From Mitsuokella multacida DSM 20544 (GTDB lineage Bacteria > Bacillota > Negativicutes > Selenomonadales > Selenomonadaceae): a DNA stretch of 64,000 nucleotides. Numbering within the stretch: the first letter of the stretch is position 1; the number at the start of each line of letters is the position of its first letter. The notes under the pieces were generated by a model. It was not told the origin of the DNA. It saw only the letters and a list, made by a program, of their open reading frames with translations, and ran no database searches. The DNA is taken from assembly GCF_000155955.1 (NCBI RefSeq), contig NZ_GG697141.2, forward strand, positions 754,855 to 818,854, given 5' to 3'. Position numbers and translations under genes: made by a program. Shown here piece after piece: positions 26,001 through 34,216 of the stretch.

Positions 26001-29000
26001 GTCGTCGAAGTGCTTGATGACAATCGGGTCATTTCCATCGGCAGCATTACCATTCTTGCTGCCGCCGACGGTCAAGTAGCCATCCTGATGCAGGTTAATC
26101 TTGTCGCTCAGAGAAACCTTGACCGCGCCATTGTCGACAGAAGTCTTGATGTTGCCATCATCAGCTACAGTATTCTTCTTCTCGTCATAAGTACCGTCGC
26201 CGCGAATCTGCAGGGTTTCGTTGAGTTTCTTGGCAACTGTCGTATGCGCATCATCACCGGCGAACTTCAGGCCGTCTCCCATCGTGGCGACTTCATGGGT
26301 AACATGATTGTGGTCTTCATAGACAACGCGGTCCATGCCATTCGTGCCTTTATTGCCGTCGGTACCATCGACACCTACCTGACCATTCTTGACGTGGATA
26401 TCAGCCGATGCGTTCTGGCCATCCTTGCCATCTGCACCCTTCGGTCCCTTCGGACCGATGAGCCCGATATGGCCTTCCGTACCAGCTTTGCCATCAACGC
26501 CTTTGATGGTCACACCATTCTGGCCATCTTTGCCATTGATGGAGATACCATCCTGGCCTTTGATGACCACGCTCGAGCCGTCTTTGCCGTTAACGCCAAT
26601 TGTACCGTCAACGCCATCCTTGCCCGGCGTACCCGATTCGCCCTTTTCACCCTTTTCACCGACGGTAACACTATTGCCAGTGATGTCTTTGTCCATAAGG
26701 ACCTTGACCGTCGTGTTTCCATTCTCATCCTTTTTCACTGTCGTGGTCAGATTGTCGTCGGTATAAGTATGACCGGCTTTAGCAGCCGAACCCATGATAT
26801 TGATGGTACTGTTCAGCTTATTGCTGACAGGATTAGCAGTTTTTCCTAAAGCTGCGGCATTGGCACCGATTTTCAGACCATCATCCATGGTAGCCACTTC
26901 ATAGTTCTTGCCATTGCTATCGTACTGGATGCGCGGAGCCTGGATGATGGTCGTTTCCTTGTCATCCTTGTCTTTGATGACCGTCTTGACATTCTTGCCA
27001 TCATCCAGCGTAGCCGACTTGAGATCCGTCGTGATGTCGATGGAGATACCATCCTTGCCCGGCGTACCGTCAGCGCCCTTCTCGCCTTTTGGGCCGGTCA
27101 AGCCGATATGGCCGACGCCGCCCGTACCAGAGATGGAGACTGCATCCTTGCCGTCTTCGCCAGCGATGCCGACTTTGCCATCGACACCATCTTTGCCAGC
27201 AATACCGTCCGGACCGGTGATGGAAACGCCAGACTTGCCGTCTTTGCCATCCTTACCGATAACGAAGAGGCCATCTTTGCCATTATCACCGTCTGCACCA
27301 TTACGGCCGACGACGACGGTCGTGCCACCCTTGGTCTCAACGGTGACTTTGCCGTCCTTGCCATTCTGGCCAACGGAAATCTGGTCGTTGAGGGAAATCT
27401 GGATAGCACCGTCTTTTACAGTGGTCTTGATATTGCCATCTTTGGCAACCGTACCATCTGCATTGTAGACGGTATCGCCTTTGACCTTGACGGTATCGCC
27501 CAATTTTTTCGTCACAGTCGCGCCAGCTTCATCAGCCAGGCCAAAACCTTTATCAACGGAGCCATTTACGCTGTTGATGGCATCTCTCAGCTGACCTTCC
27601 GTCGCGGCTCGATTTTCAACTACATTGTCTTTATCCCAGGCCTTGTTGCCCAAGCCGGTGATGTAGTTGCCGGTCTGAGATGTTGCAGATGCACTTCCGT
27701 CCGACTTCTTGCCGGTAACAGTCTGCTTACCAATGATGATCTTCTGTGTCATATCAGTCCCTTCACCGACCGTGACTTTCGTGAAGTCCGGCGTATCGGT
27801 CATGACGACTTCAAGGCCATCTTCTTTGCCATCTGCTTTTTCATTCTGGCGGACACCCAGATTCTTAGAGGAAGCATTCTTCAACGCGTTTGCATCCGTA
27901 ATGCCGCCTTTGATAGGCAGGGTGGTGTTCAGCTTTCGGATAACTTCTTTGCCGTCGTTGCCCACAAACTTCAGTCCGTCGTCGAGCGTGGCCACCGTAT
28001 GGGTCGTAGTGCCGACTTCGCCGTCTTTACCATTCTGATAGACAATGCGGGTAATATCTGTGCCGTCCACACCGGTTTTGCCATTCTGACCATTCGCACC
28101 CGGCTGTCCTTTTTCCGTCTTGATGATGGTGGTGCTGTATCCCTGCTTGCCATCAGTGTCCGGGACGCCATCTTTACCGGTCAGGCCAATGGTGCCTTCC
28201 TGGCCGTCTTTGCCGTCAGAGGTATCCTTGCCCAAAACCAGCTTATCCTTCGTGGCAATCGAAATCTTGCCATCGGTCTGGGTCAAAGAAATATTCTTAC
28301 CAGCATCGATTGTCACGGTATCGCCCGGATGAATCAAGGTCTCTTTGTTGCCAGCCACCGCACCTTCGGACGCCGATGCGGTCAGCTTAAAGCCGGATTT
28401 GTTGATGGCATCAGCAACACTCTGTCCTGTTACATAGGCATTCTTATTTTCCACAGTCTGCCCATTCTCTGTATATGTCGGATTGGTGACAGCAACCTTA
28501 CCGGTTGCCACAGCACTGTCTCCCGAGCCGGTCGTTTCCGACGACAAGGTGGCCGTAGCAATCTTCAAGTCGTAATTCGTATGCTTATCCGTTGCATTAT
28601 TATCAGAGGTAACCGTTACAGAATGATCATTCGATGTCACCGTCGTCTTGGCTGCGTTAAGCTGCGATACGTTGACGGCATCGCTATCCTTCGTGCCGTT
28701 TCCGACATTGGTGATGGTCTTGCCGCCATTATTGAGTCCATCTTTTGTCAAGCTGATTGGATTGTTTTTATCGCCATTTTGGTTAATGGTCACGCCACCA
28801 TTGTTGATGGTGGTATCACCCATCTCGACAGAGCCCTTGTCACCCAAGTTAATGTTCTGAGCAAGCTGGACTTTCATTAAACCGTCCTTAACATTGACGC
28901 CGATGTTGTTATCCGTCAGAACGCCAGTTGCGCCGCCCTTGATGTCAAGACGCTCGTTGAGTTTCTTGAGAAGGACGTTCTGCTCTTCTTTCGTGACAGT

Positions 29001-31580
29001 CGTAGTGGTCTTGCCATCGACAGTTTTTGTTTCGGTCTTAGCGGCCTCGTAGTTGTCACCGGCATACTTCTGGCCGTCGTCCAAGGTAGCAATAAATTGA
29101 ATTGTCCCCGTGTGATAGTCGCCGTATTCCAGGCGATTGAACTCATTGGACGCGCGCTCATCGTTCGGATTTGTCAGGTCAGGCGTCAGATACGAATTCT
29201 TATCTTTCAGATACGTAATACCGCCACTGATTGCATTGTAGATATAGGTCGGTTTCCTGCCTGTGTTATCATACAGTGCGACATATCCGCCCGCATCCTG
29301 ATCAACACCCAAGACGACCTGACGCTGATCGTTATCCGCAGCCGAGCCATCGTGTTTTACGACTGATACCGTCTTGCCATCAATCTTAACGGCTTCTTTG
29401 ACTGTGGTATCCGGTAAAGGCTTACCATCTTTATCATAATTCTTGAATTTATCAACGTTATTGACGGTCAGCTTACCGCCATTATTCTCAACCTGCTCGC
29501 CAAGGATCACATTTTTGTCCAATGACAGGTCATACGTTTCCTGCCCATTGGTGGCAGTCGTGCGCTTCAAGTCGAGGTTGCCGCCGTTAACCGGTGTATT
29601 GTCTGCCGTTACCGAATTGCCGCCGACTGTGACAATCGTGTGCTTTGCGTCAACTGCTCTGAGCTGGGCCACGTTGACAGCATCCGTATCCAGTGAACCT
29701 GCTGCCACGCCGGTGATCTGACGGGTGGTAGTGCTGTCATTGCCTACAGCAATGGCATTATCCGTTGCTTCCCAAGCTGAACCAGTAGAAGTGCTGCCCT
29801 TCGCATAGGCCGCTTTTTCTTTAGCATCGGTCAAAGCACTGTACTTGGCACGGGTGGTCTTGGAATTGCTGCCCAATGCGACGCTGTCGATGAGAGTTGC
29901 CTGTGCACCGTTGCCGATGGCTGCTGCATTCTCTGCCGATGCCGTGCCACCCAGTGCGGCGAGGGAGTTCCTGCCCGAAGCAGTGGAACTGATGCCGAAA
30001 GCTGTAGATGCTTCGCCAGAAGCTGTGCTGCTCTCGCCGAAGGCGGTGGCATTGTCACCGGAAGCAGTTGACGAGCTGCCGAAAGCGGTTGCCTGCTTGC
30101 CGGAAGCTGTAGAGCTGAGGCCGAAGGCCGTAGCATTGTCGCCCGAAGCCTTCGTTGTCGTGCCAAAGGTCGTGGCACCTGTTGCCTTTGCCTGGGTGTC
30201 ATTGCCAAAGGCCGTGGCGTAGTCGCCGGAGGCTTCGGTCGAGTAGCCGAAGGCCGTGGCATCTTTATAGCCGTCAATATTATAGCCGTTACTGCCTTCA
30301 TGGGCTTTTTTTAGCACACTGTCCGGCGTGATGGCGACTTCTGTTCCATTGACCGTTGTCGTAGCCTTGGAACCGACTGTTCCAGCTTTGCTGTTATTGT
30401 TGTATACTTTACCATTATCGCCGACTGTCGTGTCGACAGTAGCCGTCTTGCCATCAGCGCTAACCGTGACTCTCCAGAGACTGCCCTGATAGTCACGGAC
30501 ATAGGTATTGCCGTCTTGGCCGTCCAATACCACGTAATCGTGCTTTTCGGTATTACCGCCGATATCCATCTGCCTGACACCGACTGTACTGCCGTTCTGG
30601 GTATAAGCCAGATTGCCATGGACATCCATCTTTTCCGTTGCAGTCTTCGGTTGCTCGTTTTTATCGTCCGGGTTATTCTTGTAGGTATAGATATTGGTCA
30701 CAGCACCGTTGTCATCAAGTTTAGCACCGGCGATGGTGTCGCTACCCCAAGCAGTGGATTCTTCATCAGCTGCGACGGTAGCATTGCCCCAGGCTGTAGA
30801 ATACGATGACAACGCACGCGTGCGGTTGCCAAAGGCCGTAGCGCCGGTAGAGAGTGCGCGCGTATCATTGCCGAAGGCGACAGAGTCGTTGTAATTTGCT
30901 ATCGTGTATTCACCAAAGGCAACAGAGCGGCCGCCTAATGCTTTCGTGTAATTGCCGAATGCAATCGAGTTCTGACCTCCCTTACCATCTTCAGCTCCAG
31001 CCTGCGTACCCATGCCAAATGCTACAGATCCAAGGCTCTTTGCCTGTGTATTTTGGCCAAATGCTACGGAAGCATCCCCGCTGGCTGTATTACCTGCATT
31101 AACCATCACAGCAGTAGCCGTTGATGCATCTCCAGTAAATTTCATATTGTCTTCTGTACTGAAGTAATCATTTTCATTCTTGTAATACGTTTTGTCCCCA
31201 ATCTGGTAAACAAAGTAGTTCTTTCCATGATTCCTGAAGGTCTGCTGGATAGACGTGCCGCCAAAGGCTACAGACCACTTGCCTGATGCCGTATTATGCG
31301 TTCCAAGGGCAATGCTCTCTTGACCGGAGGCCGTTGTCGTGTTGCCAGCGGCAATCGAATTTGCCCCCGATGCCGTAGTCGAGTCACCAAACGCTTGTCC
31401 CTGAGCTGCTTCTGCCGTCAAAAGCCCCCCACCGGTGAACAGCATACTGCTGATCAGGGCGGTGCCGAGGACGGCTACGACTTTCTGGGAGCGGGTCTTG
31501 CCGTTGCTCCTGGCAATCTCGGCTACGACGACGTAGCACCCGCGGACTTTGCTCCATACGACTTTGTAGATGTGGTTCAT
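23007..31580 (-). CDS. Giant trimeric autotransporter adhesin with collagen-like tracts and SLH domain
   Basis: A 2857-residue type Vc adhesin. An extended signal peptide (ESPR, MNHIYKVVWSKVRGCYVVVAE, then a hydrophobic core) is followed by YadA-type head repeats (AxAxGxxxxASGxxSxAxG, to about residue 690). Alternating stalk modules follow, with recurring ATMDDGLKF units and neck-like GxxxxDAVNVxQL segments. Four collagen-like Gly-X-Y blocks lie near residues 1120-1180, 1405-1510, 1640-1745 and 1970-2065. The YadA membrane anchor is at about 2600-2675. After it come a coiled coil, an SLH domain (FPDVPENHWAYAYVKKLADR, about 2720-2770) and a charged tail. The SLH should lie in the periplasm and hold peptidoglycan (inference). 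Terminator at 22957. Confidence 0.93.
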   Translation of the reverse strand: MNHIYKVVWSKVRGCYVVVAEIARSNGKTRSQKVVAVLGTALISSMLFTGGGLLTAEAAQGQAFGDSTTASGANSIAAGNTTTASGQESIALGTHNTASGKWSVAFGGTSIQQTFRNHGKNYFVYQIGDKTYYKNENDYFSTEDNMKFTGDASTATAVMVNAGNTASGDASVAFGQNTQAKSLGSVAFGMGTQAGAEDGKGGQNSIAFGNYTKALGGRSVAFGEYTIANYNDSVAFGNDTRALSTGATAFGNRTRALSSYSTAWGNATVAADEESTAWGSDTIAGAKLDDNGAVTNIYTYKNNPDDKNEQPKTATEKMDVHGNLAYTQNGSTVGVRQMDIGGNTEKHDYVVLDGQDGNTYVRDYQGSLWRVTVSADGKTATVDTTVGDNGKVYNNNSKAGTVGSKATTTVNGTEVAITPDSVLKKAHEGSNGYNIDGYKDATAFGYSTEASGDYATAFGNDTQAKATGATTFGTTTKASGDNATAFGLSSTASGKQATAFGSSSTASGDNATAFGESSTASGEASTAFGISSTASGRNSLAALGGTASAENAAAIGNGAQATLIDSVALGSNSKTTRAKYSALTDAKEKAAYAKGSTSTGSAWEATDNAIAVGNDSTTTRQITGVAAGSLDTDAVNVAQLRAVDAKHTIVTVGGNSVTADNTPVNGGNLDLKRTTATNGQETYDLSLDKNVILGEQVENNGGKLTVNNVDKFKNYDKDGKPLPDTTVKEAVKIDGKTVSVVKHDGSAADNDQRQVVLGVDQDAGGYVALYDNTGRKPTYIYNAISGGITYLKDKNSYLTPDLTNPNDERASNEFNRLEYGDYHTGTIQFIATLDDGQKYAGDNYEAAKTETKTVDGKTTTTVTKEEQNVLLKKLNERLDIKGGATGVLTDNNIGVNVKDGLMKVQLAQNINLGDKGSVEMGDTTINNGGVTINQNGDKNNPISLTKDGLNNGGKTITNVGNGTKDSDAVNVSQLNAAKTTVTSNDHSVTVTSDNNATDKHTNYDLKIATATLSSETTGSGDSAVATGKVAVTNPTYTENGQTVENKNAYVTGQSVADAINKSGFKLTASASEGAVAGNKETLIHPGDTVTIDAGKNISLTQTDGKISIATKDKLVLGKDTSDGKDGQEGTIGLTGKDGVPDTDGKQGYSTTIIKTEKGQPGANGQNGKTGVDGTDITRIVYQNGKDGEVGTTTHTVATLDDGLKFVGNDGKEVIRKLNTTLPIKGGITDANALKNASSKNLGVRQNEKADGKEDGLEVVMTDTPDFTKVTVGEGTDMTQKIIIGKQTVTGKKSDGSASATSQTGNYITGLGNKAWDKDNVVENRAATEGQLRDAINSVNGSVDKGFGLADEAGATVTKKLGDTVKVKGDTVYNADGTVAKDGNIKTTVKDGAIQISLNDQISVGQNGKDGKVTVETKGGTTVVVGRNGADGDNGKDGLFVIGKDGKDGKSGVSITGPDGIAGKDGVDGKVGIAGEDGKDAVSISGTGGVGHIGLTGPKGEKGADGTPGKDGISIDITTDLKSATLDDGKNVKTVIKDKDDKETTIIQAPRIQYDSNGKNYEVATMDDGLKIGANAAALGKTANPVSNKLNSTINIMGSAAKAGHTYTDDNLTTTVKKDENGNTTVKVLMDKDITGNSVTVGEKGEKGESGTPGKDGVDGTIGVNGKDGSSVVIKGQDGISINGKDGQNGVTIKGVDGKAGTEGHIGLIGPKGPKGADGKDGQNASADIHVKNGQVGVDGTDGNKGTNGMDRVVYEDHNHVTHEVATMGDGLKFAGDDAHTTVAKKLNETLQIRGDGTYDEKKNTVADDGNIKTSVDNGAVKVSLSDKINLHQDGYLTVGGSKNGNAADGNDPIVIKHFDDKTLDVITGVDKKGKPIIAKEGKAGDYVTGLDNKDWNVDKPEYVSGRAATEDQLKTISDAVKEAATTAGKHTVITVENGKAAGTTDYNGENLKLKVTDEDGQKTYDLKLNDKVTLGKDGVDGTVGLKGADGKSSIGLNGKDGISVIGTDGKNGVSITGSNGLNGENGIDGKIAIGTPGKDGQPGKDAVSISGKDGVGHIGLTGQKGADGKDGAFTDLSTILGTATLDRNQNEVKDKDSTKDKASRIQYQTTVTTEDGKTKTITHEVATMDDGLKFVGNDGKEVAKKLNSTLSLTGGMDKDAVATASSKNLGVRSNTNGDGLELVMTNTPDFTKVTVGEGTDTTQKIIIGKQTVTGKKSDGTAGTAETGKYITGLDNTKWNKDNVVENRAATEGQLRDVAGSITNQSQGGGFGLADEARNTVKKDLGQTVTVKGDGKNIETKVVNGSLEVSLKKDVDLGGNGSINAGQTKVDQNGVDTNKVTIKDSGISISKDGINGGGKQITNIASGIDGKTYADAKDNNAASIGDVKNIAGKVEQNVTNVTNNVNQIGQHVDKLQTDVTQLQQDVKADRQYQGDDAATKKSVNVKFGRFLSLTGGAKVEALADEGNLGVIQQEKEDPDNKGEKLTGLSIRLAKDLKGLNSVEANTVNAKTVNSETFQAGNTTINNGGLTVKGDDKHKDITVQQGSVNMGGNKIEGVAPGKVAPDSTEAINGSQLAQRDQAIGKLGGEVSSLDRRVDRVGAGAAALAALHPQDFDPDDKWDFAVGYGNYRGANAAAVGAFYRPNEDTTLSVGGTVGGGENMVNAGISFKFGQGNHVTNSRVAMAKELLALKDYVQKQDEKIEQLEALVGKQGTAAAPKRRSILFPDVPENHWAYAYVKKLADRGLLEGYPDGEFKGDRTITRYEFAAIFSRALENGASVDTDMERMSEEFEPEIRELSLNRFRVDRVEGKDNDRHKIERVRVNDRDELVKQKNGEQKKRYRDVYGSVIEKDAPADAAK

Positions 31581-32050
31581 CTTGCATCCTCCATCTCTTC
31601 TTGCATTTCCCTCTGTGTCGCCGGATGTGGAGCGTGTCCTCCATGACTGGCTTCTGCCTTGCTCGCGCTAACCGGTTCCACACTTGCCTGCAATCAAACT
31701 TGCTTCTCATTACAGGTGATGTGTTCTAAATTTGATTGTATAAACTACAGTCTACATCAAAATGTGTTAGAAGTCACTAGGAATCTTAATAAAAAGATGA
31801 AAAACCCTGCATATATATCATATGCTTTAGTAGAAGCATCACTTTATGCTAATATAAACAAAATAAATACAGCACTATGCTCTAATTTTTAAGCGTATTC
31901 TGCCCCTGTCCTTGCTGTTTGAAATCCTCTAAAATCTCGTGGCAAAAAAGGGTTTTTCTTGCACGGTGTCGAATATCCCTAGGAACGCATCTGGACTGAG
32001 AGCCATTCGCAGGGATGGCCGCCCGGTCATGATAGAAAGGGGTCTTTTTC
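31581..32050. other. 470-base gap: AT-rich regulatory region
   Basis: No convincing gene. The part from about 31720 to 31890 is far richer in A+T than anything nearby. An inverted repeat at 31731-31761 (TTTGAT...ATCAAA with TGTA/TACA inside) overlaps a possible minus-strand -10 (TACAAT, 31735-31740) for the adhesin, leaving a leader of about 150 bases. It could be an operator. The cfa promoter must also lie here, but I cannot place it. A 77-codon plus-strand frame at 31659-31892 has no ribosome site or family match and is not called. Confidence 0.5.
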
Positions 32051-33226
32051 ATGCATTTCCAGAAACTCATGGACAATTTCCTGCTTCATTATCTCAACCA
32101 CTTCGACAAGCACTGCTTCAATGTGAAGCTGCACGACCAGGAGTACACGATTGGTCAGGGCGAGCCGGAGTTCACGGTGATTGTGCACAAGGACATCCCG
32201 AAGGCGGAGCTCTTGGAGTCGACCGAACTGGCGCTCGGTGAGGCCTACATGCGCGGCGACATCGAGATCCAGGGCGACCTCTTCCACATGCTCTGCACGT
32301 TCCTCGAGCAGGCGGACCGCTTCTCGCTCGACCGCAAGGGGCTGCGCAACATCCTCTACATGTCGGAAAAGAAAAAGGACCAGGCCAAAGAGGTCTCGTC
32401 CCATTATGATTTAGGCAATGAATTCTATAAACTCTGGCTCGATCCGACGATGAGTTATTCGTGCGCGTACTTCAAGCACGAGGATGACACGCTCGAGCAG
32501 GCGCAGCGCAACAAGGTCGACTACATCCTCGAGAAGCTCTACCTCAAGGAGGGCATGACGCTCCTCGACATCGGCTGCGGCTGGGGCTTCTTGCTGATTG
32601 AAGCGGCGAAGAAGTACGGCGTCAAGGGCTACGGCTGCACGCTCAGTAAGGAGCAGTGGAAGAAGGGTCAGGAGCGCATCAAGGCGGAAGGGCTCGAGGG
32701 CCAGGTGCAGATCGAGCTCGTCGACTACCGCGACCTCGAGGACAAGGGGCTGATCTTTGACCGCATCGTCAGTGTCGGCATGATGGAGCATGTGGGCCGG
32801 TCGAACTACGCGACGTACATGGAGACGGCGAACCATCTGCTGAAGGATGGCGGCATCTTCCTACTGCACACGATCACGGGCCACGATGAGGTGGTGTCGG
32901 AGCCGTGGATCCGCAAGTACATCTTCCCGGGCGGCACGCTGCCGTCGCTGCGCGAGCTGATCTCGCACGCCTACGATGCGGACTTCCGCGTGCTCGATGT
33001 AGAGAGCCTGCGGCGCCACTACTATCGGACGCTGATGTGCTGGTACCACAATTTCCTCAAGGTCCACGAGAAGGTGGCGGGCTGAAAGAATGAGGAGTTC
33101 GTGCGCATGTGGGACCTCTACCTCGCCGGGTGCGCGGCGGCGTTCTACATCGGGTACATCGATATCCATCAGGTGCTGATGACGAAGGGCAACAACAATG
33201 AGCTGCCGATGACGCGCTGGTACTGA
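32051..33226 (+). pseudogene. cfa: Cyclopropane-fatty-acyl-phospholipid synthase with in-frame TGA
   Basis: The first 344 residues match Cfa: SSHYDLGNEFYKLWLDPTMSYS, the AdoMet motif LLDIGCGWGFLLIEAA (about 174-188) and MMEHVGRSNYATY. At 33083-33085 an in-frame TGA follows HEKVAG. The same frame then continues [20 protein letters not shown] and ends ELPMTRWY at 33226, exactly the conserved Cfa C-terminus. Without the stop the protein would be 391 residues, the normal length. A recent nonsense mutation (for example from TGG), a sequencing error or readthrough could explain it. Loss of about 47 conserved residues would probably inactivate the enzyme. The gene methylates unsaturated membrane lipids to cyclopropanes when intact. 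Confidence 0.85.
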
Positions 33227-33244
33227 GGTGGTGGTTCCGGTGGC

Positions 33245-33425
33245 GCGCAGGGATGGATTCCGGCTTCGTCGCTCCGTTGAAATGGCCCTCATGGCGTTTG
33301 TGTGCACGGAGGCAGATTCGCCGCCTGCCGCGGCGTTCTGACATCGACTGCTTTTGTATATGCGGCTTGAGGGCCAGCCCTGCGGGCGGTCACTGCACTC
33401 CTGCAGGCGGAATCCATCCCTGCGC
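33245..33425. repeat. Palindromic intergenic element, copy 1
   Basis: A 181-base element with perfect 18-base terminal inverted repeats, gcgcagggatggattccg (33245-33262) and its complement (33408-33425). An inner 9-bp stem is TGGCCCTCA/TGAGGGCCA (33283-33291 with 33368-33376). The core matches a second copy at 39635-39820. No open frame with coding character is present. Confidence 0.85.
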
Positions 33426-33452
33426 TGAAGAACAGCTCTGCCAAGCGAGGGC

Positions 33453-33546
33453 GCTCGGGGCCCCTACCCCATTGCGCGGATTACCTTGGTCTGGGGCTCG
33501 ATGTACGAGAGAGCTCGGGGCCCCTGCCCCATTGCAGGATTACCTT
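33453..33546. repeat. Tandem 35-base repeat at the kinase gene 3' end
   Basis: Two copies (33453-33487 and 33513-33546) of a unit that begins gctcggggcccct and ends ggattacctt, 60 bases apart. The second copy contains the stop codon and last codon of the P-loop kinase gene, so the 3' end of that gene appears duplicated downstream. Confidence 0.75.
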
Positions 33547-34055
33547 TTGATTTTCAAGTCCAGCAGGACTTTGTCGGTCTCCCACGGGGATATGACGGTG
33601 TATGGCACGCTGTATTTCTCGAGGACGGCGAGGATCTGCTGGTCTTTTTCTTTTGCTTGTGGCAGGTCGGTTTCGGGGCGGCCGTCTACGGCTAGGAATT
33701 CGTCGTTGCGACGCAGGAGGTAGTTCAGGTTGTCGTAGCGGTTGAACTCCTGCATGACGAGGGTGTTAAAGGCGTCGGAGGGCTCGCGGTTGTAAATGAT
33801 GTTGAGGGGCAAGGGCGAGTCGCAGATGGCAAAGTCGACACTGTATTTCTCGAGGGTGCGGGTGCGGTGGGCCTGCTCGGCGAAGAGGTAGAGCTGGTCT
33901 TCGACGATGTCGGTGGCGTTCTGGTACCAGAGCCATTTGGCGAATTCGCCGACGAGCTCGGTGCGATAGCCCATGCGCTTGAGTTTGGAGTACATGTCGG
34001 CGGCAATGGTGCTCTTGCCAATGGCGGCGCCGCCGTAGAAGTTGATGACTTTCAA
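33540..34055 (-). CDS. P-loop kinase/NTPase, NadR-kinase or phage-kinase like
   Basis: A 171-residue protein beginning with a TTG start eight bases after GGGGAGG. Residues 3-16 hold a Walker A loop (FYGGAAIGKST). Further features are LVGEFAKWLW, EDQLYLFAEQAHR and FAICDSPLPLNIIY (Walker B-like Asp), in the order seen in the AAA_28/NadR ribosylnicotinamide kinase and phage nucleotide kinase families. The longer open frame to 34454 is not coding; it runs antiparallel through a terminator. It is probably a small-molecule or nucleoside kinase. No neighbour explains it, and it is flanked by repeats, so an acquired gene is possible. Confidence 0.75.
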   Translation of the reverse strand: MKVINFYGGAAIGKSTIAADMYSKLKRMGYRTELVGEFAKWLWYQNATDIVEDQLYLFAEQAHRTRTLEKYSVDFAICDSPLPLNIIYNREPSDAFNTLVMQEFNRYDNLNYLLRRNDEFLAVDGRPETDLPQAKEKDQQILAVLEKYSVPYTVISPWETDKVLLDLKIKR

Positions 34056-34137
34056 AGGTGATTCCTCCCCTGTTCTTGACTGCAATACCCCTATTCTAGC
34101 ATGTTCCGGCAGGAAAGAAAATGGAAAATGGCAGACA

Positions 34138-34173
34138 AAAAAGCCTGTCCCGCGGAAACGGGACAGGCTTTTT
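34138..34173. terminator. Terminator after PFOR
   Basis: Perfect stem AAGCCTGTCCCG/CGGGACAGGCTT (34141-34152 with 34159-34170), extended by A/T pairs, with T runs on both strands. On the minus strand it ends the PFOR transcript. Confidence 0.92.
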
Positions 34174-34216
34174 GTCGTTGCGCAAGAGCGCTGTATGTCA
34201 GGCGGCTGCGGACGGC

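Noticed and set aside
22866-26849. A plus-strand open frame of 1327 codons opposite the adhesin
   Set aside because: Shadow of the repetitive adhesin gene; no ribosome site, repeats follow the adhesin codons.
23007-31580. CRISPR-like or tandem-repeat array in 25-28 kb
   Set aside because: The periodic sequence is the coding repeat of Gly-X-Y and stalk modules in one open frame; spacing is not constant and there are no cas genes.
31659-31892. A 77-codon frame in the AT-rich island
   Set aside because: No ribosome site, no family likeness, and codon use unlike the genome; AT-rich regulatory DNA is a better explanation.
33083-33130. Selenocysteine insertion at the cfa TGA
   Set aside because: A weak hairpin can be drawn 10-35 bases downstream, but it lacks a recognisable bacterial SECIS loop. 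Cfa is not a known selenoprotein, and no sel genes are in the window. Mutation is simpler.
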